Shown here piece by piece: positions 12,021 to 21,776 of a stretch of 64,000 nt of DNA. This stretch comes from Megalonaias nervosa (Eukaryota; Mollusca; Bivalvia; Unionida; Unionidae). The position numbers and the translations under genes were made by a program. The DNA is taken from positions 124,001-188,000 of the forward strand of contig JAECUM010001756.1 of the NCBI GenBank assembly GCA_016617855.1, written 5' to 3'. Each line of letters starts with the position of its first letter. The stretch's first letter is position 1. The notes below the pieces were generated by a model, which saw nothing but the letters and a program-made list of their open reading frames with translations, made no database searches and was not told the DNA's origin.

Positions 12021-13323
12021 GTCTACATACAGCTGTATGCACAGACACACCATATAGAATATGGAAACAGCATGAAAAATGCATCATAAACAAGAGTTCC
12101 AAGAGGCACTAATGCTCTTCTTGACAACATTAGGTCTTACATATATAGACTTACTCTGACTTGGAAATATGAATTTCCCACACCTATGTGGCTTTCCAAT
12201 TATACTAACTCATGGAGTGACCCTTTTGTAAGCAGCATTTTTAATACAATGGAGGGACTGTATGATGATGATGAAAATAGGCAGTTTTGTTGCAGGCACT
12301 TTTAACTGTGAAAATGGAATTTTTACACATTTAATATGCAAATGGAATAAACCAAATTTTACAAAATCTGAATAACTAAATTTACTTTTTTAGCTTATTC
12401 TTTATAAGTGAATACAAAATGTTTGTTATCTGATCATGACAATCTAAACATGACAGAGATCTGTAAAACCAATTAGGTAAAATGTTAAACATTTATCTTA
12501 TGAGCATCTGGGATAGATTTATGGAATTATAAGCTTTTGGTTCTATCTCATCACACAGGGGTTGAAAATTCACTTACCCTACTTGAAATGGCAAGTGAAC
12601 ATTTCTGACAGTTGAGTGATTTTCCAATCACTTGCCTGATTAGGACAGATTGAGTGTTGATGCAGGAATGGCAAGTGTTTCTCCTTAGTGAAATGAATGT
12701 TCTATTGAGAACATTTCTGACTCTGTTCAGTGAAAGCCTGAACTTCCTACCCCAAGTTTTACTATCTGTTTTTGTCAAGGTCAGACAGGCTTTGCTCCCC
12801 CACATTTAAATGCTTACCAGAGAAAAAGCAGACTGCTTTCAGTTTGTTATAAGCAATATAATATACCACTTTTCCTAAGGTCCTGAAACTGCAGATAACC
12901 ATCAACTAACATCACTGAAAATGTACAAATATTTTGGCTCTTTTTAGCCCCCACCCCACCAATGCACTGCACTGATATGAAGCCACCAGTCACTGCAATT
13001 CTAAATGGAGTTTCTAATCTAGCCTTACAGGAATGATGTCACTGTTGTGCAAAAGATTGTCACTAATGAACATGGAGACAGAGGTTCTACTACTTACTGG
13101 ACTATAATAATGGCTTGCCAGTTTAGGCTGGTACTGTTCAAAATTCCTAATTACAAAGAACTGGTATTAGAAGTAGGTTTCAGAAAACAACCTTTTCAAC
13201 AAAATGACATTTAGGATGTTAACAGTAGATTGATAAGCGAGTTTTTATTCATTGTAAATAAAATCTTTACGAACTTTACTTACTGGGTGAGTGGATTTAT
13301 TGATATTTTCACCCCCCTGCCAC
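12021..13323. other. noncoding, nothing recognised
   Basis: No gene seen. An 84-codon minus-strand frame at 12551-12805 lies in sequence with repeated 'GCAAGTG' words, has no recognisable domain and was not called. Confidence 0.45.
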
Positions 13324-13445
13324 AACATTTCTAGCCTACAACTGTGAACATCATTAAAGAAGATTAGATGCTGCATAATCGGTGAACATTTCTTGCCTAC
13401 AACTGTGAACATCATTAAAGAAGATCAGATGTTGCATAATCGGAT
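13324..13445 (+). repeat. 61-bp tandem duplication
   Basis: Two adjacent 61-bp units beginning AACATTTCT(A/T)GCCTACA, with about four differences. A fragment of palindromic family P follows at about 13491-13547 (CCCTGATCTGCCAATACATT). Confidence 0.9.
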
Positions 13446-14177
13446 GACAGAGGAAGGTTCATGCCATTTTCATTAAATCATTGTTACGTGAACTGCATAA
13501 ACCCTGATCTGCCAATACATTATGCAATGGTAGATCTGGATAGCACTGTTCAGTGCTGGGTGCACAACACAAGCAAGTAAGGTAACACTGTGGAAAATTA
13601 CATGTTCTCAGCATTCCCCGACAAAATATGATTTAATAACTATCAAACAGTAGGAGGATACAACATGTAGAAAGACTTATCCTTCTTAGTATCTGCAAGT
13701 GTATTAGAATCAAATGAAAAAGAGCTGCTGTGTTGAAATTCAGTGAGTGGAGAAAAAATGTTGATAGAGGATTAGCAGTGTGAATAAAATTGAGTTTTCT
13801 GACATAACAGAGATATCTGACTGAAAAGTTCATGTTCTGCTGACCTCTGCAATTTCCTGTCTATCACTTTTAAAGCAGCCAATCAGATAAAGCACTGCAT
13901 TTTGTGTTGGGACGAGTAATCCATATCAACCATATGCTTCAAGTGATGTTCTTTTACTGTCAGCAGTATGAAAGCTTTAATTTGATTGGTGGAAAAAAAG
14001 GTTACCCAGAACATGACCTTTTATGTGTCAGATCTACTTATTAATGTGTCAACATCTTCATTTTAATCAGTTAATGATGCAATGACAGGCAATGTTTATA
14101 TACAGTTAACTGTTATGTAAATCTATGTAGAGAATGTATCAAGATAAATACAGACAGACATATACGGAGGTAGATAG

Positions 14178-14390
14178 GTACATATATACATACATCCATA
14201 CATATATACATACATTGATACATACGTACATACATACATACATACATACATACATACGTACGTACATACATACATACATACATACATACATACATACATA
14301 CATACATACATACATACGTACATACATACATACATACATACATACGTACGTACATACATACATACATACATACATACATACATACATACA
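14178..14390. repeat. (TACA)n array with TACG interruptions
   Basis: About 50 TACA units interrupted at intervals by TACG. All six frames stay partly open over it, giving low-complexity Tyr/Val/Cys/Met frames that are not genes. Confidence 0.95.
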
Positions 14391-15609
14391 ACCTGACATA
14401 TAAGATCAGTAGATAATAGATATACATGTACATATACATAATAAACATGAAGATGAAATTTCACAGAAAAGACAAAGAAACACGCTATGAAATATGGTGA
14501 CTATAAAAGTGTATAATGGGTCAATGTCTCTAAATAACATCAGTCACTGGCTGCAGTGGTCATTATATACTGCCATATTAAACAGACAAATTAGAAGGGA
14601 TTGAAAACTTGCTGTTGTAACAGGTGGTCATTGCATGTGATTGGTCACTAAGCCAGGTTGGACTGTGCAAGGAATATTATGTCCAAGTGCACAGCTAGAA
14701 AAATCTAAAAACTTCCCATTAGTCAAGAAATTTCTTGGGCTGAGATCATCCTGAAACTGCATTTTAACAAATCCATAATTCTTTCCTAAAAATTTACTTT
14801 TGATAAAGTAACAGAAAATTTTATTTGCACATTAAAATATTTAACTCAGGCATGTGCAACTTCTTCCAGGGAGCTGGCCTGATAATAAAGTTTTAAACCC
14901 ATACCCTATGATGTAAATAAGCGAATATATCCAGGTCACAGACTGGATCTAGTCATCAGCTTTAGTTTGCATGTCTGGTTCAACCTATCTCAGGCTACCA
15001 GAAAAGGAATTTAATTAGCCCTACAATTTGTGATGATCTTCTGGTTGTTTCTAGACATTTAATTTTATTGTGTATAAATATATAATCTTTCTGCTACTTT
15101 TTTTACTAGGTAACTTTCATTCCAAGTTCTAAAAAAAGGCAACAAATCCAACTAAATTCAAAATGGAATTCTGAAACCCTAATCAGGATGGAATCTTTTC
15201 AAAATATCACACATTATTTGTGTATGGCACTAACTTAATAATTTTAATCAACTTGTAATAACACTGAAGCAATATAGGGAAAGATGAAAACATGGATGGC
15301 AGATGAAACATTATGTCATTGTATGCATAGACATGATTAAAGTATATTCCCACCTACATATCTAACACAGATATGGAACCAGTTGACACAAATTTTGCTA
15401 AATATTTGTGAATATGGTAAACAGGTTATCATTATGTATGGACTCATCATCATAGAACAGTTTTGAATAATCTGAACCCTTCATTCTGTGAGAGACAAGT
15501 CAAGGGTCTGAAAGACTCTGAAATACAATAGGACTTTGATTTGTTTATCGACAAAGAAAGCTGAAAAGCTGCCTTTGAAAAAAAGTTATCAGCTCACCAT
15601 CCAAACTGG
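14391..15609. other. noncoding, nothing recognised
   Basis: No gene or clear repeat. Upstream parts of the DIRS-like element may extend into the last 100 bp, but I could not align them. Confidence 0.4.
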
Positions 15610-17129
15610 CGACAAAATTCCTTTCTGGTATATTTAAGACCCAAGATGGATTGTATGCACAGATTAATTATTCATCTTAAATACTTCGGTTTAAATACCA
15701 AGTCAACACTTTTAAATGGAAACTTTAAATTTTGCCATGGAATGAAAAAATTTGCCTCTACCGACCTAAATGATGTATATTCAACTAAACCTGTTGCACA
15801 GACTTTACTTGTGATTTTATTGGAATAATACAGGCTATAAATTAACTTGCCTTCTCAATAGGTTGTCCTCTGCTCCTCATGGATTCAAGACGTTATTAAA
15901 GCAAACTTTGCATATCTGTGCAAACTCAGTCACTTTAATGTTGTGTACATTGATGACAGTAATTCCTGCTGGCAGACACATACAACAAATGCATTAGAAA
16001 TGTGCAAGACATTGTGCATTTAGTGGATAGCATGGGATTCACTATTCACTTGGATATATCTGATTTCTTTCCAAACGAAGTTGTTGTGTTTGTGGGCTTC
16101 ATTCTGAATTTTGTTGACACGACTGTGCATCTTACACAAGAAAAGGCCGATACCTCAGTATCTGACTGATAACAGTTGCCAAGATGACATTCCTTTCCCT
16201 TTCACGATTTGCTAGGTTAATTGTGAAAATGGTAGCCAGTGAACCTGGAGTACTGATTCACTTCTGTGCTACAGATCTCCAAAGATAGAGAATGATTACT
16301 ATCAGAAATTACACAGCCGTGACTTTTCATAGTCTCACGTCTTTTATTGCCAACTGATGCAAACTTGTTCAATTGTGAATTCAAAATGTGCAGTTCACTT
16401 TTATCTCACCCTGATAGCCAGCCTCACATGGTTCACAGTAGTAACAAGCAATGAGGGAGGGGTTAACCCCAATTCTTGCCTGTTAACAGGGGCACACTAA
16501 TGGTTAATCAAATTTAGTTTTATGTATATTAATCTGCTTAAACTGAAACCAGGTTTCTTTACCTACAAAAGTTTCTGGTGTAATTAAGGTCAACTTGTAA
16601 AGTTGCATGTGGACAATACAGTTGCCATGTGGTACTTTAATAAAGTGGGATCAAAGCTGCGGACTGCAAGCTTTGGCTTTTTAATAGTGTCAAGCAAGAA
16701 ACATATTGCTCAGTGTCCATCATTGACCAGACTCATCCAGACTGGGAGGCTGACATCACACATGCAAATTAGGCTGTGACTCTTAATGGATGTTGCAGCC
16801 TGACAATGTCTTGCAAATTGAATGTACAGTTGGTAAAAGTGATATTTACCTTTACTGCCTCAAGACTCCATCATCAGCTGCCATCAAACAAACCAGATGC
16901 TCAAGCTTCATTTGCCAATGCCTTTCCTGTATCCTTATGTACATTTTTCATGCCACAAGTTTATAACTCTTTCAGTATGATAGTTTTACAGAAACTGGAC
17001 AAAGATGTGGAGGTGACAAAAAATCTGATGCACTCAGCCATTTTTTCCCTTAATCCTGTCTTTTGTGTCTGTTCAGCTGTACATCTTACCTATAACATCA
17101 GTGTTTGTGTTTCTTGCAAAGGACCATAA
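15610..17129 (+). pseudogene. DIRS-like retroelement pol remnant (RT and RNase H)
   Basis: Three frame-shifted plus-strand pieces read in order as a DIRS-order reverse transcriptase. First, from 15613, NSFLVYLRPKMD then HRLIIHLKYF and ASTDLNDVYS. Then LSSAPHGFKTLLKQ near 15870, and NVVYIDDS with the catalytic YIDD codons at 15946-15957. Next come VHLVDSMGFTIH and VVVFVGFILN (near 16015-16120), then ARLI and MVASEPGV near 16215-16250. An RNase H-like VDNTVAMWYFNKVGS sits near 16609-16653, and ASRLHHQLPS with VLQKLDKD near 16855-17010. The order and the 'GF..H..K..F.P...V.FLGFILN' pattern are typical of DIRS1-type elements. Stops and shifts are numerous, so it is dead. No tyrosine recombinase or terminal repeats were found. 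Confidence 0.75.
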
Positions 17130-17626
17130 TCAATTGAAAAAAACTTCGTCAGTTATCTAAGGAAAATGGAAACTTAACGCTGTTATTGGTATTTTATGCT
17201 CTGGTTGGAGGCAATCAATAGAATTACAATATCAGCCATATTTCCAGCACTGATATGTTTTGGGACCAAAAACTGATTAATCCATTTGGTACATGTGTAA
17301 AATGCATTTGGGAAACCTTAGCTGTGCTGCTTACCATGGTGGAATGGGACATAATATACTATAAATACAGCTAAATCTGCATAGCATTAGATTTCACAGA
17401 TGATTACAATTAATTTTAACAATATTTAAGTCTTTTATGAGAGATGTATTTAGCAAGAGACTTAATTTACCAGAGAGTGGTGTCACCTGGTTTGTTGATG
17501 GTGCACTCCAACACATACAATCACTGTCACCTTCTTGTACATTTCCCTTTAAATTTCACTCATGAAATCTTTTAAATATTAGAAATTTTTACCTAATAAG
17601 AATAGTTATCTTTCCCTTACATTTTG

Positions 17627-17836
17627 GACAGAACCTCGTAAAGTAACTACCTTTATATTGTGGACAGATGGCTTTGTAAGTTACTATCCTTATATTGTGG
17701 ACAGAACCTCATAAAGTCACGAACCTTATATTGTGGCCAGATTGCTTTGTAAGTTACTACCCTTATATTGTGGACAGAACCTCATACAGTCACTACCAAT
17801 GTACTGTGGACAGATGGCTTTGTAAGTTATTACCAT
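17627..17836 (+). repeat. subterminal 36-37-bp tandem array, relic A
   Basis: Units start TTATATTGTGG(A/C)CAGA and alternate between two types, one reading ACCTCATAAAGTCAC and the other TGGCTTTGTAAGTTAC. Unit starts at 17653, 17690, 17726 and 17763 give spacings of 37, 36 and 37 bp. Confidence 0.85.
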
Positions 17837-17838
17837 CA

Positions 17839-17920
17839 TACGGCGCTTGTACTTTTTACATCTGTGAAACATCACAAGCAGTGATATCAGTTTCTAAAAA
17901 TAACTATTCGGACAAGGCGA
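17839..17920 (+). repeat. left terminal segment of relic A
   Basis: Contains GGCGCTTGTACTTTTTAC, an AGTGATATCAGT stretch and TTCGGACAAGGCG. The same words, inverted, occur at 19139-19228 (AAGTGCCAT, GATGTCAT, CTTTGTCTGAAAAC). Confidence 0.6.
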
Positions 17921-17929
17921 ACTGGCGTA

Positions 17930-18060
17930 ATGGCGTTCAGTCTTTTTTTCCATGTTATTATTCTTATTATTGTTCTTACTGAAAACCATGTACCAGGCAT
18001 TAAATATGTTTATCTGAATATAGATGTGCATTCCAATATTTAGTTACAGTGGTGCTAGCC
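17930..18060 (+). pseudogene. SAP-domain start exon of YqaJ-type protein, relic A
   Basis: ATG at 17930 opens a frame reading IIVLTENHVPGIKYVYLNID then VHSNI, ending at a TAG. It aligns residue for residue with the relic B exon at 19581 (IIVLTENNVPGAKFVHPNID). About six extra codons of TT/ATT-rich sequence follow the initiator. The TAG stands where relic B has CAG, consistent with one C-to-T change. The SAP core that follows in B is lost here because homology ends near 18060. Dead copy. Confidence 0.6.
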
Positions 18061-18085
18061 TGTGGACTGTATAAATCACATAATC

Positions 18086-18213
18086 AAATCTGATGAATCT
18101 TCAGGAACAGAATAATACACAAATTCCTTGTATTTCATCACCGACAGATATACCCTGAATATTTTGAGATAAAAATTCCAAAGGAACTGCCCCCCCCCTT
18201 AAATAATGTCGAT
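18086..18213 (+). pseudogene. C-terminal end of YqaJ-type protein, relic A
   Basis: Reads HKFLVFHHRQIYPEYFEIKI then PKELPPP, matching the relic B reading at 20499-20642. A one-base loss near 18101 (TTCAGG against TTTTTGG) shifts the frame, and the end has become a run of nine C. Sequence past the coding end stays similar to relic B until about 18840. Confidence 0.6.
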
Positions 18214-18877
18214 GAAGTATTCTTATATGTGATTCTTGTTTTAACATATAAATAGAGAGGGATGTATGTAGGAAAGTGACTCTTTCTTACATTTTGTTTA
18301 GCGCATAAAATTACGCTCTGCATAGTTGATGTGATATTATCCATGTGGAATCTAGAAATGTTGCATATATATTCCATAAGTTTAAAAACAATGCATCAAT
18401 GTTTGTTTTGTAGTCTTGTTTGTTTGTTTGTTTTTTGTTTTTATTATGCATTAGTGATTTTATTAACCTTTCCTGATTCTGATGTGTTAATTGGTAACAA
18501 AGTTAAGAGAAAAGGAGAGAAAATTTATGTTTATTTCAATGTCTGTTTTACAAATAAATTATAATTCTGAATGCCAGTTTAGAACATAAAAGAATGCATT
18601 ATGTTCATTAGAGTTATGGTGTTGAAAAGAGCAGCACTGGTTGATTATATTTATACTACGTGGATAATACATTTCCTTAATTAAAAGATATATACAATTA
18701 CATTTTGTTGGGAAGTATAATTGTATGCATGTACTGATGGAAACAGCAATACAAAAACTGCTGTTCTCAATGACAACAGCCACCCTTAAAATGATACACA
18801 TTGTACACACAAAAACTGACTGAAAAGGAAACAAAGTAGATATAAATGAATATTACTGGTTTCAACACATTCATTTT

Positions 18878-18879
<2 letters not shown>

Positions 18880-18922
<43 letters not shown>
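18880..18922. repeat. (CA)n microsatellite
   Basis: About 18 CA units followed by a short TATA stretch. Confidence 0.95.
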
Positions 18923-18923
<1 letters not shown>

Positions 18924-19138
18924 TCCTTTAATGTATACATACAACACCTTTACTCAATGTAGATTTGAAAACAATACAAAAGGATGACAAAGAAATAAAA
19001 TGTACAAAATTATTGCTGTACACATTCATATTATAGTAGAATATATCAAAATATTATATAGTGCTGGACGAGCAATAAAAACAACTTTATTTTTGCCTAT
19101 ATGTCGTGAATTATGACATGTTTCTAAGCATCATCAGT

Positions 19139-19228
19139 GCTTTGTCTGAAAACAATATGGCAGCAGCCGGGCACAGCGATGTCATGGTCTATTTTTAGCA
19201 AATAGTTGAATTCAGTACAAGTGCCATT
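19139..19228 (-). repeat. right terminal segment of relic A (inverted)
   Basis: Very similar to 24200-24291 in the same orientation: 'CTTTGTCTGAAAACAATAT', 'GATGTCATGGT(C/T)TATTTTTA' and 'GAATT(C/A)AGTACAAGTGCCAT'. It is the inverse of the left terminal segments at 17839 and 19490. Confidence 0.65.
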
Positions 19229-19488
19229 GTGGACAGAACTTTATTGAGTCACTACCACTAGTGTGGACAGATGGCTTTGTAAGTTACTACCCTTATATTG
19301 TGGACAGAACTTTGTAAAGTCACTACCACTGTATTGTCAACAGATCGCTTTGTAAGTTACTACCATTATATTGTGGATAGACTTTGTAAAGTCACTACTG
19401 TTGTATTGTGGACAGAAAGTTTGTAGCCATTTCCTTGTATTGTGGCATGATGGCTAATACAGTTGCTACCTCTGTGTCGACTGTCTTT
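19228..19488 (+). repeat. subterminal 36-37-bp tandem array, relic B
   Basis: Same unit type as 17627-17836 (TGTGGACAGA plus ACTTTGTAAAGTCACTACC or TGGCTTTGTAAGTTACTAC), about seven units. The last two units are degraded. Confidence 0.85.
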
Positions 19489-19489
19489 G

Positions 19490-19570
19490 TATGGCGCTTG
19501 TACTTTTTACCTCTTTGATACATCACAAGCAGTGACATCAGTTTCTAAAAATAGATTTTCGGACAAGGCG
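19490..19570 (+). repeat. left terminal segment of relic B
   Basis: TATGGCGCTTGTACTTTTTA, then GTGACATCAGT and TTTTCGGACAAGGCG. It is matched in inverse orientation at 24200-24291 over roughly 80-90 bp, imperfectly. Confidence 0.6.
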
Positions 19571-19580
19571 AACCAGCATA

Positions 19581-19751
19581 ATGGCAACCAGTGATACTTT
19601 CCGTATTATTGTTCTTACTGAAAACAATGTACCAGGCGCTAAATTTGTTCATCCGAATATAGATGAGCATTCCAATATTCAGTTACGGTGATGGTTAGAA
19701 TGTCGAGGCCTGCCCAAAAATGGAAAAAGAAGCATACTGCTTAAAAGCTGA
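19581..19751 (+). pseudogene. SAP-domain start exon of YqaJ-type protein, relic B
   Basis: ATG at 19581 (AATGG context) opens MATSDTF, then IIVLTENNVPGAKFVHPNID and IQLR. A TGA at 19689-19691 follows, then WLECRGLPKNGKRS, ILLK and a second TGA at 19749. The segment from IQLR onward fits the helix-extended-helix SAP pattern (QL..WLECRGLP..GKR..LL). In transposon- and host-type YqaJ proteins a SAP domain of this kind comes before the exonuclease domain. The exonuclease core is not found downstream, where a sequence of about 750 bp of unknown nature intervenes. Confidence 0.65.
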
Positions 19752-20383
19752 GTCAAAACAAATACTATACATGTTGGGACCAAGTGTATTTATGTTTTCT
19801 GGACTACGATCATTTCTTGAATTGTGCATTTTGTATCTTGTATTTTCTCAACTCTACTGTATGCAAAGTGTTGTAAATAACAGAAATGTATATTTTTTCC
19901 TATCTGCAGTATATTTTATGTATACATTAATCATACAAACCAGAAGTCACTTTGACATGTGTTTGATTTATAACTGTACATTCTTGTCTGGTTTTGTACC
20001 GTTTGAAACAACAAGGCACCACATAACACCCACCATTACGCTGATATTCAAATTTACAAGTGCAATTTATTATTGTTGTTATTGTTCCAGTGCTTATATT
20101 ATCCTTTCATTATTGATATTATTATTATGATTATTATTATCGCAAATAATCCTGGTAATTTTGTCATAATTGAATAGATATATAAGTAATAAAGTTACTG
20201 CTATCTGATTGGTTTTTTTTTTGTCTATTATTATTCTTCTACTCATTATTATTGTTATTAATATTATCATTATTATTATTATTGCAAATAATCCAGGTAA
20301 TTTGTCATAATTGCATGCAAATGTAAGTAATAAAAGTTACTGTTATATGTGTCAATGATTATTTTTGCTACTGTTATTCTTCT

Positions 20384-20384
20384 A

Positions 20385-20432
<48 letters not shown>
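20384..20432. repeat. (ATT)n microsatellite
   Basis: About 16 ATT units. Smaller ATT clusters lie near 20110 and 20265. Confidence 0.95.
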
Positions 20433-20498
20433 GTTGCAGATGGCTGCGATGAATGTTCCCTGGTGTGACTTTGTGGTTTAGTCAGATGCAGACTGTGT

Positions 20499-20642
20499 GT
20501 AATTCTTAGGATCAGATTTGATGAATCTTTTTGGAACAGTATAATGCACAAGTTGATAGAATTTCATCACCAATACATATGCCCTGAATATTTTGAGATG
20601 AAAATTCCAAGGGAACTGCCCCCAATTAAATTGTCTGAATGA
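20499..20642 (+). pseudogene. C-terminal end of YqaJ-type protein, relic B
   Basis: Open frame ending at a TGA (20640-20642). It reads ILRIRFDESFWNSIMHKL, then FHHQYICPEYFEMKIPRE and LPP. The pattern 'F(D)..FW......L..F......PE' is what I recall at the end of SAP-YqaJ proteins. Relic A has the same segment at 18086-18213. Non-coding sequence after the stop continues to match relic A until about 21175. Confidence 0.6.
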
Positions 20643-21280
20643 AATGTTGTTATATGTGATTGATGTTTTAAACATGTAAAGAAAGAGGAATGTACATGTA
20701 GTATAGTTACTATTTCTATTTTACTTTGTGCATCAATTTAAACTCTGCGTAGTGAATGTTTTTTAATGCATATAGGTATAAAAGGGTTTAATTAAATATT
20801 GCTCATGCATCATTCTACAAATTTGGCATATATATTCAAGATATTTGATCAAGAAATATATCAATGTAGGTTGTTTTGGTAATATGTATTAGTGATTTCA
20901 TTACCTTTTTCTGAGTCTCATGTGTAAATTGGTAACAATGTTAAAAAAAATGAGAGAAAATTTATGTTTTTTTTTCACGTCATATATTTATGCTATGTGC
21001 ATAACACATTTTCTTAATTGAAAAAGTATATAATTACATTTTGTCTGGAAGTATAATTGTCTGAATGTACTGATAGAAAAAGTAATACAAAAAGTAATAC
21101 AAAAACAGCTGTCTCTAACGATGACAGCTAGCCTTAAAATGATACACATTTTACAAACAACAGGGAAGTACATGTCAAAATAACTTTATTGTCTGCATAT
21201 GTATGTTGAATTTCAGAACAATACAAACTTTTTAGATTGTAATTACTGCACAATAGGATTTTGAAAATTGACTAAACAAC

Positions 21281-21389
21281 CTATAATAAATACACATTGA
21301 GAAAAGAGAGTCTAAATTTCTTAATTCTCTCAATGGACCGTTCAACATGTATCCTATGCTTGGCAATATCTTTAGTCAGTGCAAACTAC
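21281..21389 (-). pseudogene. C-terminal DDE (Tnp_4 type) transposase fragment
   Basis: The minus strand reads FALTKDIAKHRIHVERSIER then IKKFRL and a few more residues to a TAG (plus 21281-21283). The block R-I-H-V-E-R-(S/A)-I-E-R-I-K is the diagnostic end of DDE_Tnp_4 transposases of PIF/Harbinger, ISL2EU and THAP-linked types; its Glu is the expected third catalytic residue. It is joined directly, in another frame, to the THAP-like exon, so most of the transposase has been deleted. Confidence 0.72.
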
Positions 21390-21456
21390 ATATACATGTA
21401 TCCTTCATTACATTTTTTAATGGTAAAATCACATCGGCCCCAATGATGTACTCATC

Positions 21457-21464
21457 ACATACAC
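21457..21464. repeat. left 8-bp target duplication of hAT element
   Basis: ACATACAC, next to the CAGGGC end. The right copy at 23988-23995 is GCATGCAC, matching at 6 of 8 positions; both differences are A/G transitions. Confidence 0.7.
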
Positions 21465-21479
21465 CAGGGCTACTCAAAT
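21465..21479 (+). repeat. hAT left terminal inverted repeat
   Basis: CAGGGCTACTCAAAT, a perfect inverse match to 23973-23987. Confidence 0.95.
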
Positions 21480-21776
21480 GGCGGACCGCAGTCCACAGTC
21501 CGGACCGCCAGGCCTTTCTTGTGGACCGTGCAAAAGAAATAAAAACTGAAATTTCTGCAACCAAAAACTGAAATTTTCCGTAACCAATAAAGACCCATCT
21601 TGCCTAAGTATTAAGGCCTGTACATTGTGGTACTGGAAATCTATCAACCATATGCACTTCCAGCAAATAATTGTTCGTGAATTTATAGTGTGGCGTGGTT
21701 GGATTGAATTTTGAAAGCTTTTAAGTAACACTGCGGATAAGAACAATTTTATTATAGTTTTCATTTGAACTCTACA

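Larger units (their letters stand above)
17627..19228 (+). mobile_element. ISL2EU-like DNA transposon relic A
   Basis: From left to right: a 36-37-bp tandem array, a left terminal segment, a SAP-type start exon, the end of a YqaJ-type protein, a 3' region shared with relic B, and a terminal segment in opposite orientation at 19139-19228. Elements of the ISL2EU/IS4EU group encode a THAP-DDE transposase and a YqaJ nuclease; that is family knowledge, and the assignment is my inference. The transposase gene is missing, so this is an internally deleted copy. Confidence 0.6.

Noticed and set aside
14113..14464. Overlapping open frames of 86-113 codons on both strands
   Set aside because: They come from the (TACA)n array and code only low-complexity Tyr/Val/Cys/Met repeats.
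19720..20130. 136-codon hydrophobic frame
   Set aside because: It overlaps the SAP exon in another frame and runs into ATT repeats. Hydrophobicity is as expected from T-rich sequence.
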